Shown here: positions 38,163 to 48,153 of the stretch, piece after piece
Layout: every line of letters starts with the position of its first letter
How positions within the stretch are numbered: position 1 is the stretch's first letter
Source of the DNA: Halomonas lysinitropha
GTDB taxonomy: Bacteria; Pseudomonadota; Gammaproteobacteria; Pseudomonadales; Halomonadaceae
Assembly (NCBI RefSeq): GCF_902500215.1
Contig: NZ_CABVOU010000046.1
Location: forward strand, 64,136-128,135
DNA length: 64,000 nucleotides
Reading direction: 5' to 3'
Made by a program: the position numbers and the translations under genes
Notes under the pieces: generated by a model
The model's input: the letters and a program-made list of their open reading frames with translations, nothing else
Told to the model about the DNA's origin: nothing
Database searches by the model: none

Positions 38163-38726
38163 ATGAAGACCCGTTTCCCTCTTTATCCCTTGGTGGTTGC
38201 CGGCGCGCTCGGCCTGGCCCTGGCGGCATCCCCGCTTCTGGCGCAGCCCGGCAACAGCCAGGGCAAAGGGCAGGGCGCTGCAGCCTGGAAGGAAGAGGGC
38301 CAGCACTCGCGCGGTCAAGGGCGGAGTCACCGAGAGGCCCGTAGCCAGGGCTCGCGTCAGCTGGAAGAAAGGAGCCCGCGAGACCGCCACGAGGACCGAG
38401 ACGGTGGGCGTGACGGCTCCCGGGAGCGGTATTACGACGAGGCAAGCCGGCCGATGATCGAGGAGCGCGAGATTCGCGAGATATTCCGCAGTCGGCGCGA
38501 CGCTATCCGTCAATACGACCGCGACAGTCTGCCGCCCGGCATCCGCATGAACCTGGAACGCGGCAAGCCCCTGCCTCCCGGCATTGCCAAGAAATTCGAC
38601 GCGAGCGTGCGGCGTGACCTGCCCGACTACGAGGGCTATGAGTGGCGTCGCGTCGGCACCGACGCCGTCCTGGTCGACCTCACCAACGACATCATCTACG
38701 AGGTAGTTCACGACATCCTGCGATGA
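38163..38726 (+). CDS. CigR/RcnB-like periplasmic protein
   Basis: 187 residues from ATG 38163 with a perfect aggagg. An N-terminal signal peptide (MKTRFPLYPLVVAGALGLAL, cut near LLAQ) leads to a low-complexity Arg/Ser/Glu/Gln region (~30-100). The C-terminal domain has LPPGIRMNLERGKPLPPGI and ends TNDIIYEVVHDILR, as in the CigR anti-virulence and RcnB families. Probably periplasmic; its function in a non-pathogen is unknown. Confidence 0.8.
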   Translation: MKTRFPLYPLVVAGALGLALAASPLLAQPGNSQGKGQGAAAWKEEGQHSRGQGRSHREARSQGSRQLEERSPRDRHEDRDGGRDGSRERYYDEASRPMIEEREIREIFRSRRDAIRQYDRDSLPPGIRMNLERGKPLPPGIAKKFDASVRRDLPDYEGYEWRRVGTDAVLVDLTNDIIYEVVHDILR

Positions 38727-38842
38727 TCATCCCGGGCGGGCCCGCCGGTGCCCGCCGCCTCTGTGCCCGCTCTCCTTGATCTCCATCAGGCAGGACCCTT
38801 CGTCATGTCTCATACTGCCCGTGTCTGCAAAGGAGAACTGCC

Positions 38843-41251
38843 ATGCTGGAACCCCTTGGAGTCGCGCAGGTGTATCGGACCTGCTCGACCGATGTCTTCG
38901 ATTTCGAGGTCACCAGCGAGCTGGAGTCACTGGACCTGCTCGTGGGCCATGAGCGCGCCCGGGATGCATTGAGCTTCGGCACTGCGATCCGCAGCGACGG
39001 CTTCAACCTCTTCGTGCTGGGTCAGCCCGGTCACGACCGGCACAGCCTGGTGGGCAGCTTTCTTTCCGAGCAGGCCCGGGGTGCTTCGCCCCCTTGCGAC
39101 TGGTGCTATCGCTTCAATTTTGACGATCCGGCCGTGCCGCTGGCCCTCTCGCTGCCGCCCGGCCTGGGGCGGCAGCTGCGCACGGACCTGGAGGCGCTGG
39201 TCGAGGAACTGCGCAGCGCCATCCCCGCGGTGTTCGAGAGCGAGGAGTATCAGAACCGCGTGCAGGAGATGAAGCAGGCCATGGATGAGCGCCAGCGCAA
39301 TGCGATCGAGGAGGTGCGCCGCGAGGCACGCGAGCAGGGTATTCTGCTGATGTCGACCTCCAATGGCTTCACCTTCGCGCCGGCCGACGGCGATCAGATG
39401 ATGTCACCGGAGGACTACGAGAAGCTGCCGGAGGACCAGCGCAAGCGTATCGAGCGCACCGTCGAGGAACTGCAGCACAAGCTGACCCAGAAGATTCATC
39501 AGATGCCGCGGCTCGCCAAGGAGCTGCGCAATGAACTCAAGGCGTTCAGCGAAGAGATGCTGCAATCGGTGATCGACGGGCCGATGGCTGATCTGGAAAA
39601 GCGCTACCACGAGGAGGAGGGGGTGCTGTCGCACCTCAAGGCCATTCGCACGTCGATTCTGGAGCACGTCGAGTCGTTCCAGGCCGAACAGCCGGACGTA
39701 CCGCCAGAAGCGCTGTTCAACCGCTTTCAGGTCAACCTGCTGGTGGACAATGCTGAAGCCGAGGGGGCACCGGTGATCTACCAGGACCTGCCCACCCATC
39801 AGCATCTGGTGGGCCGCATCGAGCACCATATGCACAACGGCACCCTGCTGACCGACTTCTCGCTGATCCGGGCTGGCGCCCTGCATCGTGCCAACGGCGG
39901 CTACCTGGTACTGGACGTGCGCAGCGTGATCACCCAGCCGGGGGCCTGGGATACTCTCAAGCGCGTGCTGCGGGCCGGTGAGATCCGCACCGAGTCGCTG
40001 GAGCAGGCCTATGGCCTGATCAGTACCGTGACCCTCGAGCCGAAGCCGATCCCGCTGGACGTCAAGATCGTGTTGCTGGGTGAGCGACGACTCTATTACC
40101 TGCTCTGCGAGTATGATCCCGAGTTCCTTGAGCTGTTCAAGGTTCAGGCCGACCTCGAGGATGAACTCGACCGTGATACCGAGCACGAGGCCTTCTACGC
40201 TCGCATGGTGGCGACCCTGGCCCGCGAGGCGGCGCTGCGCCCGCTGGACCGCAGCGGCGTGGCCGCGGTGATCGAGCGGGCTACTCGATTGGCCGACGAC
40301 CAGCGCAAGCTGACCGCGCGTCATCGTGACCTTCGTGACCTGGTGCTGGAGGCCGACCACTGGGCCGGCGAAGAGGCGGCCGACGTGATTGCCCGACGTC
40401 ATGTCGAGAAGGCGGTCGGGCAGCAGCTGTGGCGGGCGGGACGCCTCCGCGAGCGCAGCCACGAGATGATCACGCGCGGTACCTTGATGGTTGCCACCGA
40501 GGGACGCGCGGTCGGTCAGGTCAACGGTCTCTCCGTGCTGCAGCTGGGCGAGTACGCCTTCGGTCAGCCGTCGCGCATCACCGCCACGGCGCGTCCCGGC
40601 AACGGTCAGGTGGTGGATATCGAGCGTGAGGCGCGCATGGGCGGGCGCATCCACTCCAAGGCGGTGATGATCCTGTCGCGCTATCTGGCCAGCCGCTATG
40701 CAGGGGAGGAGCCGCTCTCGCTCTCCGCGAGCCTGGCCTTCGAACAGTCCTATGGTGGGATCGAGGGTGACAGTGCCTCGGTGGCCGAGGTGTGCGCCCT
40801 GGTCTCGGCCATCGCCCGGGTGCCGCTCGATCAGGCCTTCGCCGTGACCGGTTCCATCGACCAGCATGGTCGGGTTCAGGCGGTCGGCGGTGTGAACGAG
40901 AAGGTCGAGGGCTTTTTCGATGTCTGTGTTGCCCGTGCCGACCTCGAGGGCCAGGCGGTGATCCTGCCGGCGGCCAATGTCGAGCACCTGATGCTCAAGT
41001 CCGAGGTTCGCGAGGCCATCGAACAGGAGCGCTTCCGGGTCTTCGCCATTTCATGGGTGGATGAGGCACTGGAATTGCTCACCGGCCTGCCCATCGGCGC
41101 GCCCGACGCCCGGGGACACTTCCCCGAAGGCAGTCTCGGTGCCCGCGTGGCCGAGCGGCTGAAGCATTTTCGCGAGGTGGTAAAGCATGCTCGGCAGGAG
41201 CAATGGGGAGGCAATGGTGACCAGCAGGAGGAGCAGGACGATGAACGCTGA
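38843..41251 (+). CDS. LonB/LonC-like ATP-dependent protease family protein
   Basis: 802 residues. The C-terminal Lon protease domain has the Ser644 (GDSAS) / Lys687 (NEKVEG) dyad, spaced 43 residues as in Lon. The middle is a long helical insert (~95-270), and the ATPase region carries HRANGGYLVLDV. The expected Walker A position reads GQPGHDRHS (60-68), lacking the usual lysine. The family (YcbZ-like, AAA_32) acts in the cytoplasm on unknown substrates. An 11-base overlap couples it to the Usp gene. Confidence 0.88.
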   Translation: MLEPLGVAQVYRTCSTDVFDFEVTSELESLDLLVGHERARDALSFGTAIRSDGFNLFVLGQPGHDRHSLVGSFLSEQARGASPPCDWCYRFNFDDPAVPLALSLPPGLGRQLRTDLEALVEELRSAIPAVFESEEYQNRVQEMKQAMDERQRNAIEEVRREAREQGILLMSTSNGFTFAPADGDQMMSPEDYEKLPEDQRKRIERTVEELQHKLTQKIHQMPRLAKELRNELKAFSEEMLQSVIDGPMADLEKRYHEEEGVLSHLKAIRTSILEHVESFQAEQPDVPPEALFNRFQVNLLVDNAEAEGAPVIYQDLPTHQHLVGRIEHHMHNGTLLTDFSLIRAGALHRANGGYLVLDVRSVITQPGAWDTLKRVLRAGEIRTESLEQAYGLISTVTLEPKPIPLDVKIVLLGERRLYYLLCEYDPEFLELFKVQADLEDELDRDTEHEAFYARMVATLAREAALRPLDRSGVAAVIERATRLADDQRKLTARHRDLRDLVLEADHWAGEEAADVIARRHVEKAVGQQLWRAGRLRERSHEMITRGTLMVATEGRAVGQVNGLSVLQLGEYAFGQPSRITATARPGNGQVVDIEREARMGGRIHSKAVMILSRYLASRYAGEEPLSLSASLAFEQSYGGIEGDSASVAEVCALVSAIARVPLDQAFAVTGSIDQHGRVQAVGGVNEKVEGFFDVCVARADLEGQAVILPAANVEHLMLKSEVREAIEQERFRVFAISWVDEALELLTGLPIGAPDARGHFPEGSLGARVAERLKHFREVVKHARQEQWGGNGDQQEEQDDER

Positions 41252-42026
41252 CGCGTCGCGGCCGACCTCCGGCGAGCAGGCGCGGGCTGAAGGCGACCCG
41301 GAGGCGCGGGTGCTGGCGCTGCTCGATGCCTCCCGCCACAGCCTGGCGGCCCTGGCCGCTGCGGTGGATCTAGCGACACTGCGTCACGCCGAGCTGGTGG
41401 GGCTGTTCGTCGAGGACCAGGATCTGCTGGGCAGCGCCGGCTTCCCCTTTTCCCGGGAGATCGGTGCCGTCTCGGGGCAGGTGCGCCGCTTGTCGAGGAG
41501 CAATCTCGAGGCCGGCATGGCCCGGCAGGCCCACCGCGTGACCGAGGCTCTTGAGGCCGCAGTGGCTGGCCGTGAGGTGCGCCACCAGATGCGGGTCAGT
41601 CGTGGTCGGGTGGTCAGCGAGGCGTTGTCGCTGGCCGCCCCGGCGGATCTCCTGGTACTCGGCAAGGCCGGACTCTCGGGCCACTGGGGCGTGCGCCTGG
41701 GTTCCACCAGCCGGGCCCTGATTCTGGAGGCGCCCTGCACGGTGATCATCTGGGATGAGCGCCAGTCGCTCGCCCGCGGCATCCTGCGTATCCTGGACGA
41801 CACCGGGACGAGCGGCGATGAACTTCGCCCCGTTGCCCAGGCGTTGACCCGCCTGTTCGCCGGCAGGGAGACCCTGTCGGCGAACGATGCCCGGCAACTG
41901 GAGCAGCAGCTGGCCCACGTGGACAGCGGTGCCCTGCTGCTCCATCGCCCTCAGCTCACCCGCCTGGTCAACCAGGATACCGACCTGCTGGCCCGCCTGC
42001 CGATCCCGGTCATTGTGGTCCCCTGA
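41241..42026 (+). CDS. Universal stress protein (UspA) family protein
   Basis: 261 residues from ATG 41241 (MNADASRP), which follows an aggaggagcagg stretch inside the end of the protease gene. The N-terminal Usp-like domain (ARVLALLDASRHSLAALAAA; DLLVLGKAGLSG near the nucleotide-binding loop) is followed by ~90 residues of second-domain character. Overlap with the Lon-like gene suggests co-translation. Confidence 0.72.
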   Translation: MNADASRPTSGEQARAEGDPEARVLALLDASRHSLAALAAAVDLATLRHAELVGLFVEDQDLLGSAGFPFSREIGAVSGQVRRLSRSNLEAGMARQAHRVTEALEAAVAGREVRHQMRVSRGRVVSEALSLAAPADLLVLGKAGLSGHWGVRLGSTSRALILEAPCTVIIWDERQSLARGILRILDDTGTSGDELRPVAQALTRLFAGRETLSANDARQLEQQLAHVDSGALLLHRPQLTRLVNQDTDLLARLPIPVIVVP

Positions 42027-42108
42027 AGCGACCCAGCGATTCTGCCCCACGGCGCGGCGAGAATTTGGCATGATGGCGCCTCCAACGAGCCGAAGGGGAC
42101 CTGTCTGG

Positions 42109-42555
42109 ATGGCATACTTGCTGGTGATGGGGGGACTGGCATTGTCCGTCTTCTTTACGCTGGGCTGGGGCCTGATCTGCGCCACGCGCTGGCTGGCGGG
42201 TCGACTGCCGGGCGCCAGTCGCCAGTCGGCGCGGCGCTCGACGCGCCGTACGCCGGCCAGGCCCAAGGCCGCCACACGGTCCAGGACTCGCCAGACCACG
42301 CCCGCCAAGGCGCCGTCGGAACCCTGGCGGCTGACTTGTTGGCTCGCCCGGTGGCGCTCTCCACTACCGCTGGGCCTGCTGGCGCTGCTGCTCTACGGCG
42401 GTGGCCGCCTGGTCGACTACGGCATGACCTATCGCCCGCAGGCCGCCCCCGGAGAGTTCCATGGCCTGGTCAGCTCCCTGGGCTGGGCCGCCGCCGCCTT
42501 GCTGATCCTTGCCGGCATGAACCTGCTGGCCCTCTGGCGCTGCCGTCGCCAGTGA
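42109..42555 (+). CDS. Small membrane protein, function unknown
   Basis: 148 residues from ATG 42109 with aagggg upstream. A membrane segment at ~3-27 is followed by a long Arg/Thr/Pro-rich cytoplasmic linker (~30-75) and two more membrane segments (~82-100 and ~122-142). No family recognised. It follows the Usp gene by 82 bases on the same strand and is convergent with the glycerophosphodiesterase gene. Confidence 0.65.
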   Translation: MAYLLVMGGLALSVFFTLGWGLICATRWLAGRLPGASRQSARRSTRRTPARPKAATRSRTRQTTPAKAPSEPWRLTCWLARWRSPLPLGLLALLLYGGGRLVDYGMTYRPQAAPGEFHGLVSSLGWAAAALLILAGMNLLALWRCRRQ

Positions 42556-42596
42556 GAGTGGTGCCGATCCGCGCCGTGAAGGCGTGGTGAGGGGGG

Positions 42597-44480
42597 TCAA
42601 TTCCTCAGCCAGTTGCGCAGCTTGACCAGCAGCACGGCGCCGTCGCCCAGGCGGCGGCGCTCGGCGATCAGCTCGGCGAGCATGGCCGGCCGGTCGGTGA
42701 TGATGGCGTCCACCCCCAGGTCGATCAGCTGCGACATCCGGGTGCGATCATTGATGGTCCAGGCGTGCAGCTCGTAGCCGTAGTATCCAGCCAGGCGTAC
42801 CTCCTCCTCGTCGATCCGGTTATGACGCAGGGCCAGGGCATCGAAGCCCTGGCGCTCGAGGGTGCCCGACATCACCAGCTGGGCCAGCAGGCTGGTGCGC
42901 AGCTGGGGCTCGCGGCGCGTGGCCTCGCGCAGCAACCAGGGCGACATGGCGGCGACAAACATGTCTCGCATGATATCGGGATCGCCGCAGGCGAGTGCGG
43001 TTACCCGATCCTCGGCGCGGTGACGACAGGCGCGACGCACGTCCCGCTCCCTTTCCAGGTCGTCGAGGACCGCGTCGACCAGTTCCAGCTCGCGACCGGG
43101 ATCGGGCTTGAGTTCGATCATCAGACTGGCGCGTCCGCGCACCGTCGCCAGCACCTCGTCCAGCCCAGGAATCGGCTCGCCGATGAAGGGGTCACCGAAC
43201 CAGCTGCCCACATCGACCTCGGCAAGTTCCGAGCGCGTCAGGGCGCCGACTCGGCGGTTGTCGCCGGCCAGTCGCCTGAGACTCTCGTCATGGTAGAGGA
43301 CCACCTCGCCGTCGGCGGTGAGGCGCACGTCGATCTCGATGCCATCGGAGCGGTCCCGGATCGCCTGTTCCACGGCGGCCATGGTGTTCTCCGGCGCCTT
43401 CAGCGAGCTGCCGCGATGGGCGATAACGGAGACCTCGTCGCGAATCTCGAAGCGGTTGACGATCAGCCAGGCCTGGCCGATGGCGAACAGCACGACGGCG
43501 AGTTCGACGGCCCAGGCCAGGCGCCCGGGGTGGGTGCCGGGCGGCGGTGGTTCGGGCCTTGGCTCACGATGGGCCAGGTGCAGGTAGAGGCAGGTGGCCT
43601 GCAGGGCATTGGCGGCGATGCCGCCGAAGGTGATCGCCAGGGCGATGAGCAGGTAGGCGGTCAGGTATGCGAGCATGGCCGGGACCAGCACCGTGTTGCG
43701 CTCGGGAAGCCACCACAGCAGCGGCGTAACGATCCAGTCGAATAGTGCCGTTGCCAGCAGGGGTAGCAAGACGATGCCCAGCAGCAGCAACACCACGGCG
43801 GCGGCAATATGGTGCCCGCGGCCTCGCGTCAACTGCACGCTGCGCGCCAGGGCCGAAGTGGGCGAGAGCCCCTCTAGTGTCAGCGCCGGCAGGGCCAGGT
43901 GCCAGCGGACATAGAGGGTTCCGGCGAGCAGGATCCAGGCCAGTACCGGTATCAGGCTGCTGCCGAGAAAGGCCCAGAGCGCGGGGGGGCGCATGTTCTG
44001 CACGAAGTAGGGATCCAGTCCTCCCAGGAAGAAGTCATGCAGCCAGGCCAGGCTGAGCGCCAGCGGGACCAGCAGCAGCAGCTGGCTCCCCACCTGCAGT
44101 ACCACCAGACCGCTGATGGCCGGCAGACGGCGCAGCGTGGCCCACAGGGCCTCGAAGGCCAGACGAACATGGTGGTCCCGGGGGCGTACCGCGACCAGGA
44201 TCATGCCGGATTGCTGCAGGTAGAGCACCAGAAAGGTCAGTCCCACCGCGACCAGCAGCCAGAGCAGACCACCCGGGCTCATGAGTAGGTCGATCAGCTC
44301 GCTGTTGGTGATCACCGGTCGGCCGAACTGGGAAAGCAGGCCCGAGAGAGTCCAGCCCACGGCCGGCAGCAGCAGGCTCGAGGCCAACAGCGTGAAAAAG
44401 AGGTGATAGGCGATCAGCGGACGCAGATGCTCGCGCAGGGTGCGCAGCACGTCGCCGCTCAGTCGTGGCAGGGGTAGCAT
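42597..44480 (-). CDS. Membrane-anchored glycerophosphodiester phosphodiesterase
   Basis: 627 residues. The N-terminal ~330 residues hold about eight membrane segments (GDPD membrane domain). The C-terminal GDPD barrel begins VIAHRGSSLKAPENTMAAV with catalytic histidine and metal-binding EIDVRLTADGEVVLYHDESL. Hydrolyses glycerophosphodiesters to glycerol-3-phosphate and an alcohol. Membrane topology suggests action on lipid-derived substrates; the side of the membrane is not certain. Confidence 0.9.
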   Translation of the reverse strand: MLPLPRLSGDVLRTLREHLRPLIAYHLFFTLLASSLLLPAVGWTLSGLLSQFGRPVITNSELIDLLMSPGGLLWLLVAVGLTFLVLYLQQSGMILVAVRPRDHHVRLAFEALWATLRRLPAISGLVVLQVGSQLLLLVPLALSLAWLHDFFLGGLDPYFVQNMRPPALWAFLGSSLIPVLAWILLAGTLYVRWHLALPALTLEGLSPTSALARSVQLTRGRGHHIAAAVVLLLLGIVLLPLLATALFDWIVTPLLWWLPERNTVLVPAMLAYLTAYLLIALAITFGGIAANALQATCLYLHLAHREPRPEPPPPGTHPGRLAWAVELAVVLFAIGQAWLIVNRFEIRDEVSVIAHRGSSLKAPENTMAAVEQAIRDRSDGIEIDVRLTADGEVVLYHDESLRRLAGDNRRVGALTRSELAEVDVGSWFGDPFIGEPIPGLDEVLATVRGRASLMIELKPDPGRELELVDAVLDDLERERDVRRACRHRAEDRVTALACGDPDIMRDMFVAAMSPWLLREATRREPQLRTSLLAQLVMSGTLERQGFDALALRHNRIDEEEVRLAGYYGYELHAWTINDRTRMSQLIDLGVDAIITDRPAMLAELIAERRRLGDGAVLLVKLRNWLRN

Positions 44481-44568
44481 GGACAGGCGCGTGAAGGGAA
44501 CATGACGTCAGAGTGACAGCCCTTGGCTGTCACGGGCAAGTGCCTGTTATTGCCGGCTTCGGTTCAGT

Positions 44569-45057
44569 TCAGCGCTCCAGGTCCAGCTGCTCCTCGGCGA
44601 CCAGGATGCCGTTACTGTCGGCATAGAGCCACTGGCCTGGGGTCAGGGTGACGCCGGCAAAACTGACCGGGATGTCACGCTGCCCCTCGCCGCGTTTCTC
44701 GCTCTTGCGCGGATGAGCGCCCAGGGCCTGGATGCCGAGCTCTGTCTCGGCGAGTATGTCGACGTCACGTACGCAGCCATACATCACCACCCCGGCCCAG
44801 CCGTGACCGGCGGCCTGTTCGGCCAGCATGTCGCCCAGCATGGCGCAGCGGGTGGAGCCGCCGGCGTCGATGACCAGCACGGCGCCGTCGCCGGGCTCGG
44901 TCACCGCCTGCTTGACCAGGGAGTTGTCCTCGAAGCACTTGACGGTGCGGATCGGTCCGGCGAACTCCTCGTGGCCGCCAAAATTGATGAAGATCGGATC
45001 GAGCACCTGCACCTCGGGATAGGCGTCGCAGATGTCCGGCGTGACGATATGGCTCAC
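44569..45057 (-). CDS. rraA: RraA family protein (ribonuclease activity regulator)
   Basis: 162 residues from a GTG at 45057, preceded by gaggag; E. coli RraA has 161. Starts [15 protein letters not shown]; conserved [17 protein letters not shown] and MYGCVRD. E. coli RraA binds RNase E and slows RNA decay; many homologues are 4-hydroxy-4-methyl-2-oxoglutarate aldolases, and the metal/substrate residues seem retained. Either role is possible. Confidence 0.88.
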   Translation of the reverse strand: MSHIVTPDICDAYPEVQVLDPIFINFGGHEEFAGPIRTVKCFEDNSLVKQAVTEPGDGAVLVIDAGGSTRCAMLGDMLAEQAAGHGWAGVVMYGCVRDVDILAETELGIQALGAHPRKSEKRGEGQRDIPVSFAGVTLTPGQWLYADSNGILVAEEQLDLER

Positions 45058-45146
45058 GGTGAGGCTCCTCGTGACGTGGGCTATCCTGTCATGATGCCAT
45101 GGCACGGGCAGAACGGAAGCCCCCTTTGGTGGCACTAGGGGGAAAC

Positions 45147-45171
45147 AAAAAAAACGCCCCGGATGGGGCGC
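45147..45171 (-). terminator. Rho-independent terminator of acnB
   Basis: On the minus strand a cgcccc/ggggcg stem with a 4-base loop is followed by eight T, about 90 bases after the acnB stop. A second GC hairpin (ggccgccg / cggcggcc, 45188-45207) lies between it and the gene. Confidence 0.8.
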
Positions 45172-45259
45172 TTCGTTCATCGGCTCCGGCCGCCGCGGAC
45201 GGCGGCCTTCGATGTTGCGAGCATCGGAGTCGAACCTGACTCTATCAGAATTCGGGGTA

Positions 45260-47863
45260 TCAGGCTTCCTGGGCGATCGGAATCACGTTGGACGCCGCGT
45301 TCTGATACTCCTCGATCTCGTGGAAGTTCATGTAGCGGTAGATCTCACCGGCCATGGCATCGAACTCGCTCATGTAACGGCGGTATTCATCCACGGAAGG
45401 CAGGCGGCCTTCCACGGCGGCCACGGCCGCGAGTTCCGCGGAGGCGAGGTAGACGTTGGCGCCGTCACCCAGGCGATTCGGGAAGTTACGGGTCGAGGTG
45501 GAGACCACGGTGGACTTGGCGGCCACGCGGGCCTGGTTGCCCATGCACAGCGAGCAGCCCGGCATCTCCATGCGTGCCCCGGCGCGGCCGTAGATGCCGT
45601 AGTAGCCCTCCTCGGTCAGCTGATGCTGGTCCATCTTGGTGGGCGGCGCCAGCCACAGGCGGGTCTTCAGGCTGCCGGCTGGCTGTTTCTCGAGCAGCTT
45701 GCCGGCGGCGCGGAAGTGGCCGATGTTGGTCATGCACGAGCCGATGAATACCTCGTCGATCTTCTCGCCGGCCACATCCGACAGCAGGCGAGCGTCGTCC
45801 GGGTCGTTGGGCGCGCAGAGTACCGGCTCCTTGAGCTCCTCGAGGTCGATCTCGATGACCTCGGCGTAGTCGGCATCCTGATCGGCGCGCATCAGGCTCG
45901 GGTTGGCCAGCCACTCCTCCATGCCCTCGATACGGCGCTCGATGGTGCGACGGTCGCCGTAGCCGTTTGCGATCATCCACTTGAGCAGGGTGATATTGGA
46001 CTTGAGGTACTCGGTCACGCTGTCCTCGGACAGGGTGATGGTGCAGCCCGCGGCGGAACGCTCGGCCGAGGCGTCGGAGAGCTCGAAGGCCTGCTCGACG
46101 GTGAGGTCTTCGAGGCCCTCGATCTCCAGTACGCGACCGGAGAAGGCGTTCTTCTTGCCGGACTTCTCGACCGTCAGCAGCCCTTGCTGGATGGCGTAGT
46201 AGGGAATGGCGTGTACCAGGTCACGCAGGGTGACGCCCGGCTGGCGCTTGCCCTTGAAACGCACCAGTACCGATTCCGGCATGTCCAGCGGCATCACGCC
46301 GGTGGCGGCGGCGAAGGCGACCAGGCCGGAGCCTGCCGGGAAGGAGATGCCCAGCGGGAAGCGGGTATGGGAGTCGCCGCCGGTGCCGACCGTATCAGGC
46401 AGCAGCATGCGGTTGAGCCAGCTGTGGATGATGCCGTCGCCCGGGCGCAGCGAGACGCCGCCACGGTTCATGATGAAGTCGGGCAGGGTGTGGTGGGTGT
46501 CCACGTCCACCGGCTTGGGGTAGGCGGCGGTATGACAGAAGGACTGCATCACCAGGTCAGCCTGGAAGCCCAGGCAGGCGAGATCCTTGAGCTCGTCGCG
46601 GGTCATGGGACCGGTGGTGTCCTGGGAGCCCACGGTGGCCATCTTCGGCTCGCAGTACATGCCCGGGCGCACGCCTTCCAGGCCGCAGGCCTTGCCGACC
46701 ATCTTCTGGGCCAGGGTGAAGCCCTTGCCGGTGTCCTTGGGCTGCTCGGGCAGGCGGAAGACATCGGACGGCGCCATGCCCAGGGATTCGCGCGCCTTGG
46801 TGGTCAGGCCGCGGCCGATGATCAGCGGGATACGGCCCCCGGCACGCACCTCGTCGAGGATCAGCTGGGTCTTCAACTCGAAGGTGGTGAGCACCTCGTC
46901 GGTGCCGTGTCTGCACACCTTGCCTTCATAGGGATAGACGTCGATGACGTCGCCCATGTCGAGCTTGGAAACGTCCATCTCCACGGGCAGGGCACCGGAA
47001 TCTTCCATGGTGTTGAAGAAGATCGGCGCGATCTTGCCGCCAAAGCAGAAGCCGCCGGCGCGCTTGTTGGGCACGTTGGGGATATCGTCGCCGAAGAACC
47101 ACAGCACGGAGTTGGTGGCGGACTTGCGCGACGAGCCGGTGCCCACCACGTCGCCCACGTAGGCGACCGGGAAGCCCTTGGCCTTCACCGCCTCGATCTG
47201 CTTGAGCGGGCCCTTGACGCCCGGCTGTTCCGGCTCGATGCCGTCGCGCTCGTTCTTGAGCATGGCGTTGGCATGTACCGGGATATCGGGGCGCGACCAG
47301 GCGTCCGGGGCGGGGGAGAGGTCGTCGGTGTTGGTCTCGCCGGGCACCTTGAAGACGCTCAGGGTGATCTTCTCGTCGAGGGCCGGTTTGGAGAGGAACC
47401 ACTCGGCGTCGGCCCAGGACTGGATGACATCCTTGGCCACGGCGTTACCCGCCTTGGCGCGCTCTTCCACGTCGTGGAAGGCGTCGAACATCAGCAGGGT
47501 GTGCTTGAGCTGCTCGCCCACTTCCTTGGCCAGCGCCGGGTCGTCCAGCAGTTCGACCAGGGAGACGATGTTGTAGCCGCCCTGCATGGTGCCCAGCAGC
47601 TTCACCGCATGGATCCTGTCGATCAGCGGCGACTCGGCCTCGCCCTTGGCAATGGCGGTGAGAAAGCCGGCCTTGACGTAGGCCGCCTCATCGACGCCGG
47701 GTGGAACGCGATGGGTGAGCAGATCGAGGACGAACTCTTCCTCGCCGGCGGGCGGGTTCTTCAGCAGTTCGACCAGTGCGGCGACTTGCTCGGCGTTCAG
47801 CGGCTTCGGCGGCACGCCCTCGGCGGCGCGCTCCTCGACATGGTGGCGATAGGCTTCAAGCAC
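45260..47863 (-). CDS. acnB: Aconitate hydratase B
   Basis: 867 residues from a GTG at 47863 ([16 protein letters not shown] aligns with E. coli MLEEYRKHVAERAAEG, 865 residues). The frame continues upstream to another GTG at 47944, adding 27 residues that lack family similarity. Iron-sulfur ligands are in [12 protein letters not shown] and [11 protein letters not shown]. Interconverts citrate and isocitrate in the TCA cycle. Minus strand, alone, with its own promoter and terminator. Confidence 0.96.
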   Translation of the reverse strand: MLEAYRHHVEERAAEGVPPKPLNAEQVAALVELLKNPPAGEEEFVLDLLTHRVPPGVDEAAYVKAGFLTAIAKGEAESPLIDRIHAVKLLGTMQGGYNIVSLVELLDDPALAKEVGEQLKHTLLMFDAFHDVEERAKAGNAVAKDVIQSWADAEWFLSKPALDEKITLSVFKVPGETNTDDLSPAPDAWSRPDIPVHANAMLKNERDGIEPEQPGVKGPLKQIEAVKAKGFPVAYVGDVVGTGSSRKSATNSVLWFFGDDIPNVPNKRAGGFCFGGKIAPIFFNTMEDSGALPVEMDVSKLDMGDVIDVYPYEGKVCRHGTDEVLTTFELKTQLILDEVRAGGRIPLIIGRGLTTKARESLGMAPSDVFRLPEQPKDTGKGFTLAQKMVGKACGLEGVRPGMYCEPKMATVGSQDTTGPMTRDELKDLACLGFQADLVMQSFCHTAAYPKPVDVDTHHTLPDFIMNRGGVSLRPGDGIIHSWLNRMLLPDTVGTGGDSHTRFPLGISFPAGSGLVAFAAATGVMPLDMPESVLVRFKGKRQPGVTLRDLVHAIPYYAIQQGLLTVEKSGKKNAFSGRVLEIEGLEDLTVEQAFELSDASAERSAAGCTITLSEDSVTEYLKSNITLLKWMIANGYGDRRTIERRIEGMEEWLANPSLMRADQDADYAEVIEIDLEELKEPVLCAPNDPDDARLLSDVAGEKIDEVFIGSCMTNIGHFRAAGKLLEKQPAGSLKTRLWLAPPTKMDQHQLTEEGYYGIYGRAGARMEMPGCSLCMGNQARVAAKSTVVSTSTRNFPNRLGDGANVYLASAELAAVAAVEGRLPSVDEYRRYMSEFDAMAGEIYRYMNFHEIEEYQNAASNVIPIAQEA

Positions 47864-48005
47864 GTTGGGGCCCTCATCGGTGGTGGTGGCCGAAGCCGGC
47901 AGAACTTGTCGCGCATCGATTAGTCGAGCGTCGACGACAGGCACGCTTCGGCGCGGAAAACGTCTGGCAGAGTCTTCTTGTTACCAGGGTGTCAGCGGTG
48001 CCGCG

Positions 48006-48034
48006 ATCATAGAGGAAACTGTCGACAATGTTAA
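48006..48034 (-). promoter_or_regulatory. Putative promoter of acnB
   Basis: On the minus strand TTAACA (48029-48034) and TATGAT (48006-48011) are separated by exactly 17 bases. The leader to the GTG at 47863 would be ~135 bases. The rest of 47864-48153 shows only the ACGTTAACGT palindrome at 48130. Confidence 0.55.
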
Positions 48035-48129
48035 GTTTGGTCCGTGATGACGGCCTTGAACTTTGGTCGCCGGCAACTTCGGGCTGCCAGCCCGGCGGCG
48101 TCCGCGTTACTATGGTGTTCTATCAGCGT

Positions 48130-48139
48130 ACGTTAACGT
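48130..48139. promoter_or_regulatory. ACGTTAACGT palindrome, LiuR-site core
   Basis: The 10-bp core is identical to the centre of the operator at 26728-26745, with right flank caac. It lies 15 bases before the DUF1289 gene start, in the acnB divergent region. It may be a second site for the LiuR-like regulator or chance. Confidence 0.35.
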
Positions 48140-48153
48140 CAACGGGAGGGGAC

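Noticed and set aside
39404..40987. 527-codon minus-strand frame opposite the Lon-like gene
   Set aside because: Complement of a confident CDS and no supporting start signal.
45212..47923. 903-codon open frame on the plus strand opposite acnB
   Set aside because: It mirrors acnB in GC-rich DNA, has His/Gly/Leu-biased composition and no ribosome site or domain; acnB is certain.
47864..47944. Longer acnB start at GTG 47944
   Set aside because: The 27 extra residues have no match in AcnB; GTG 47863 aligns with the E. coli start.
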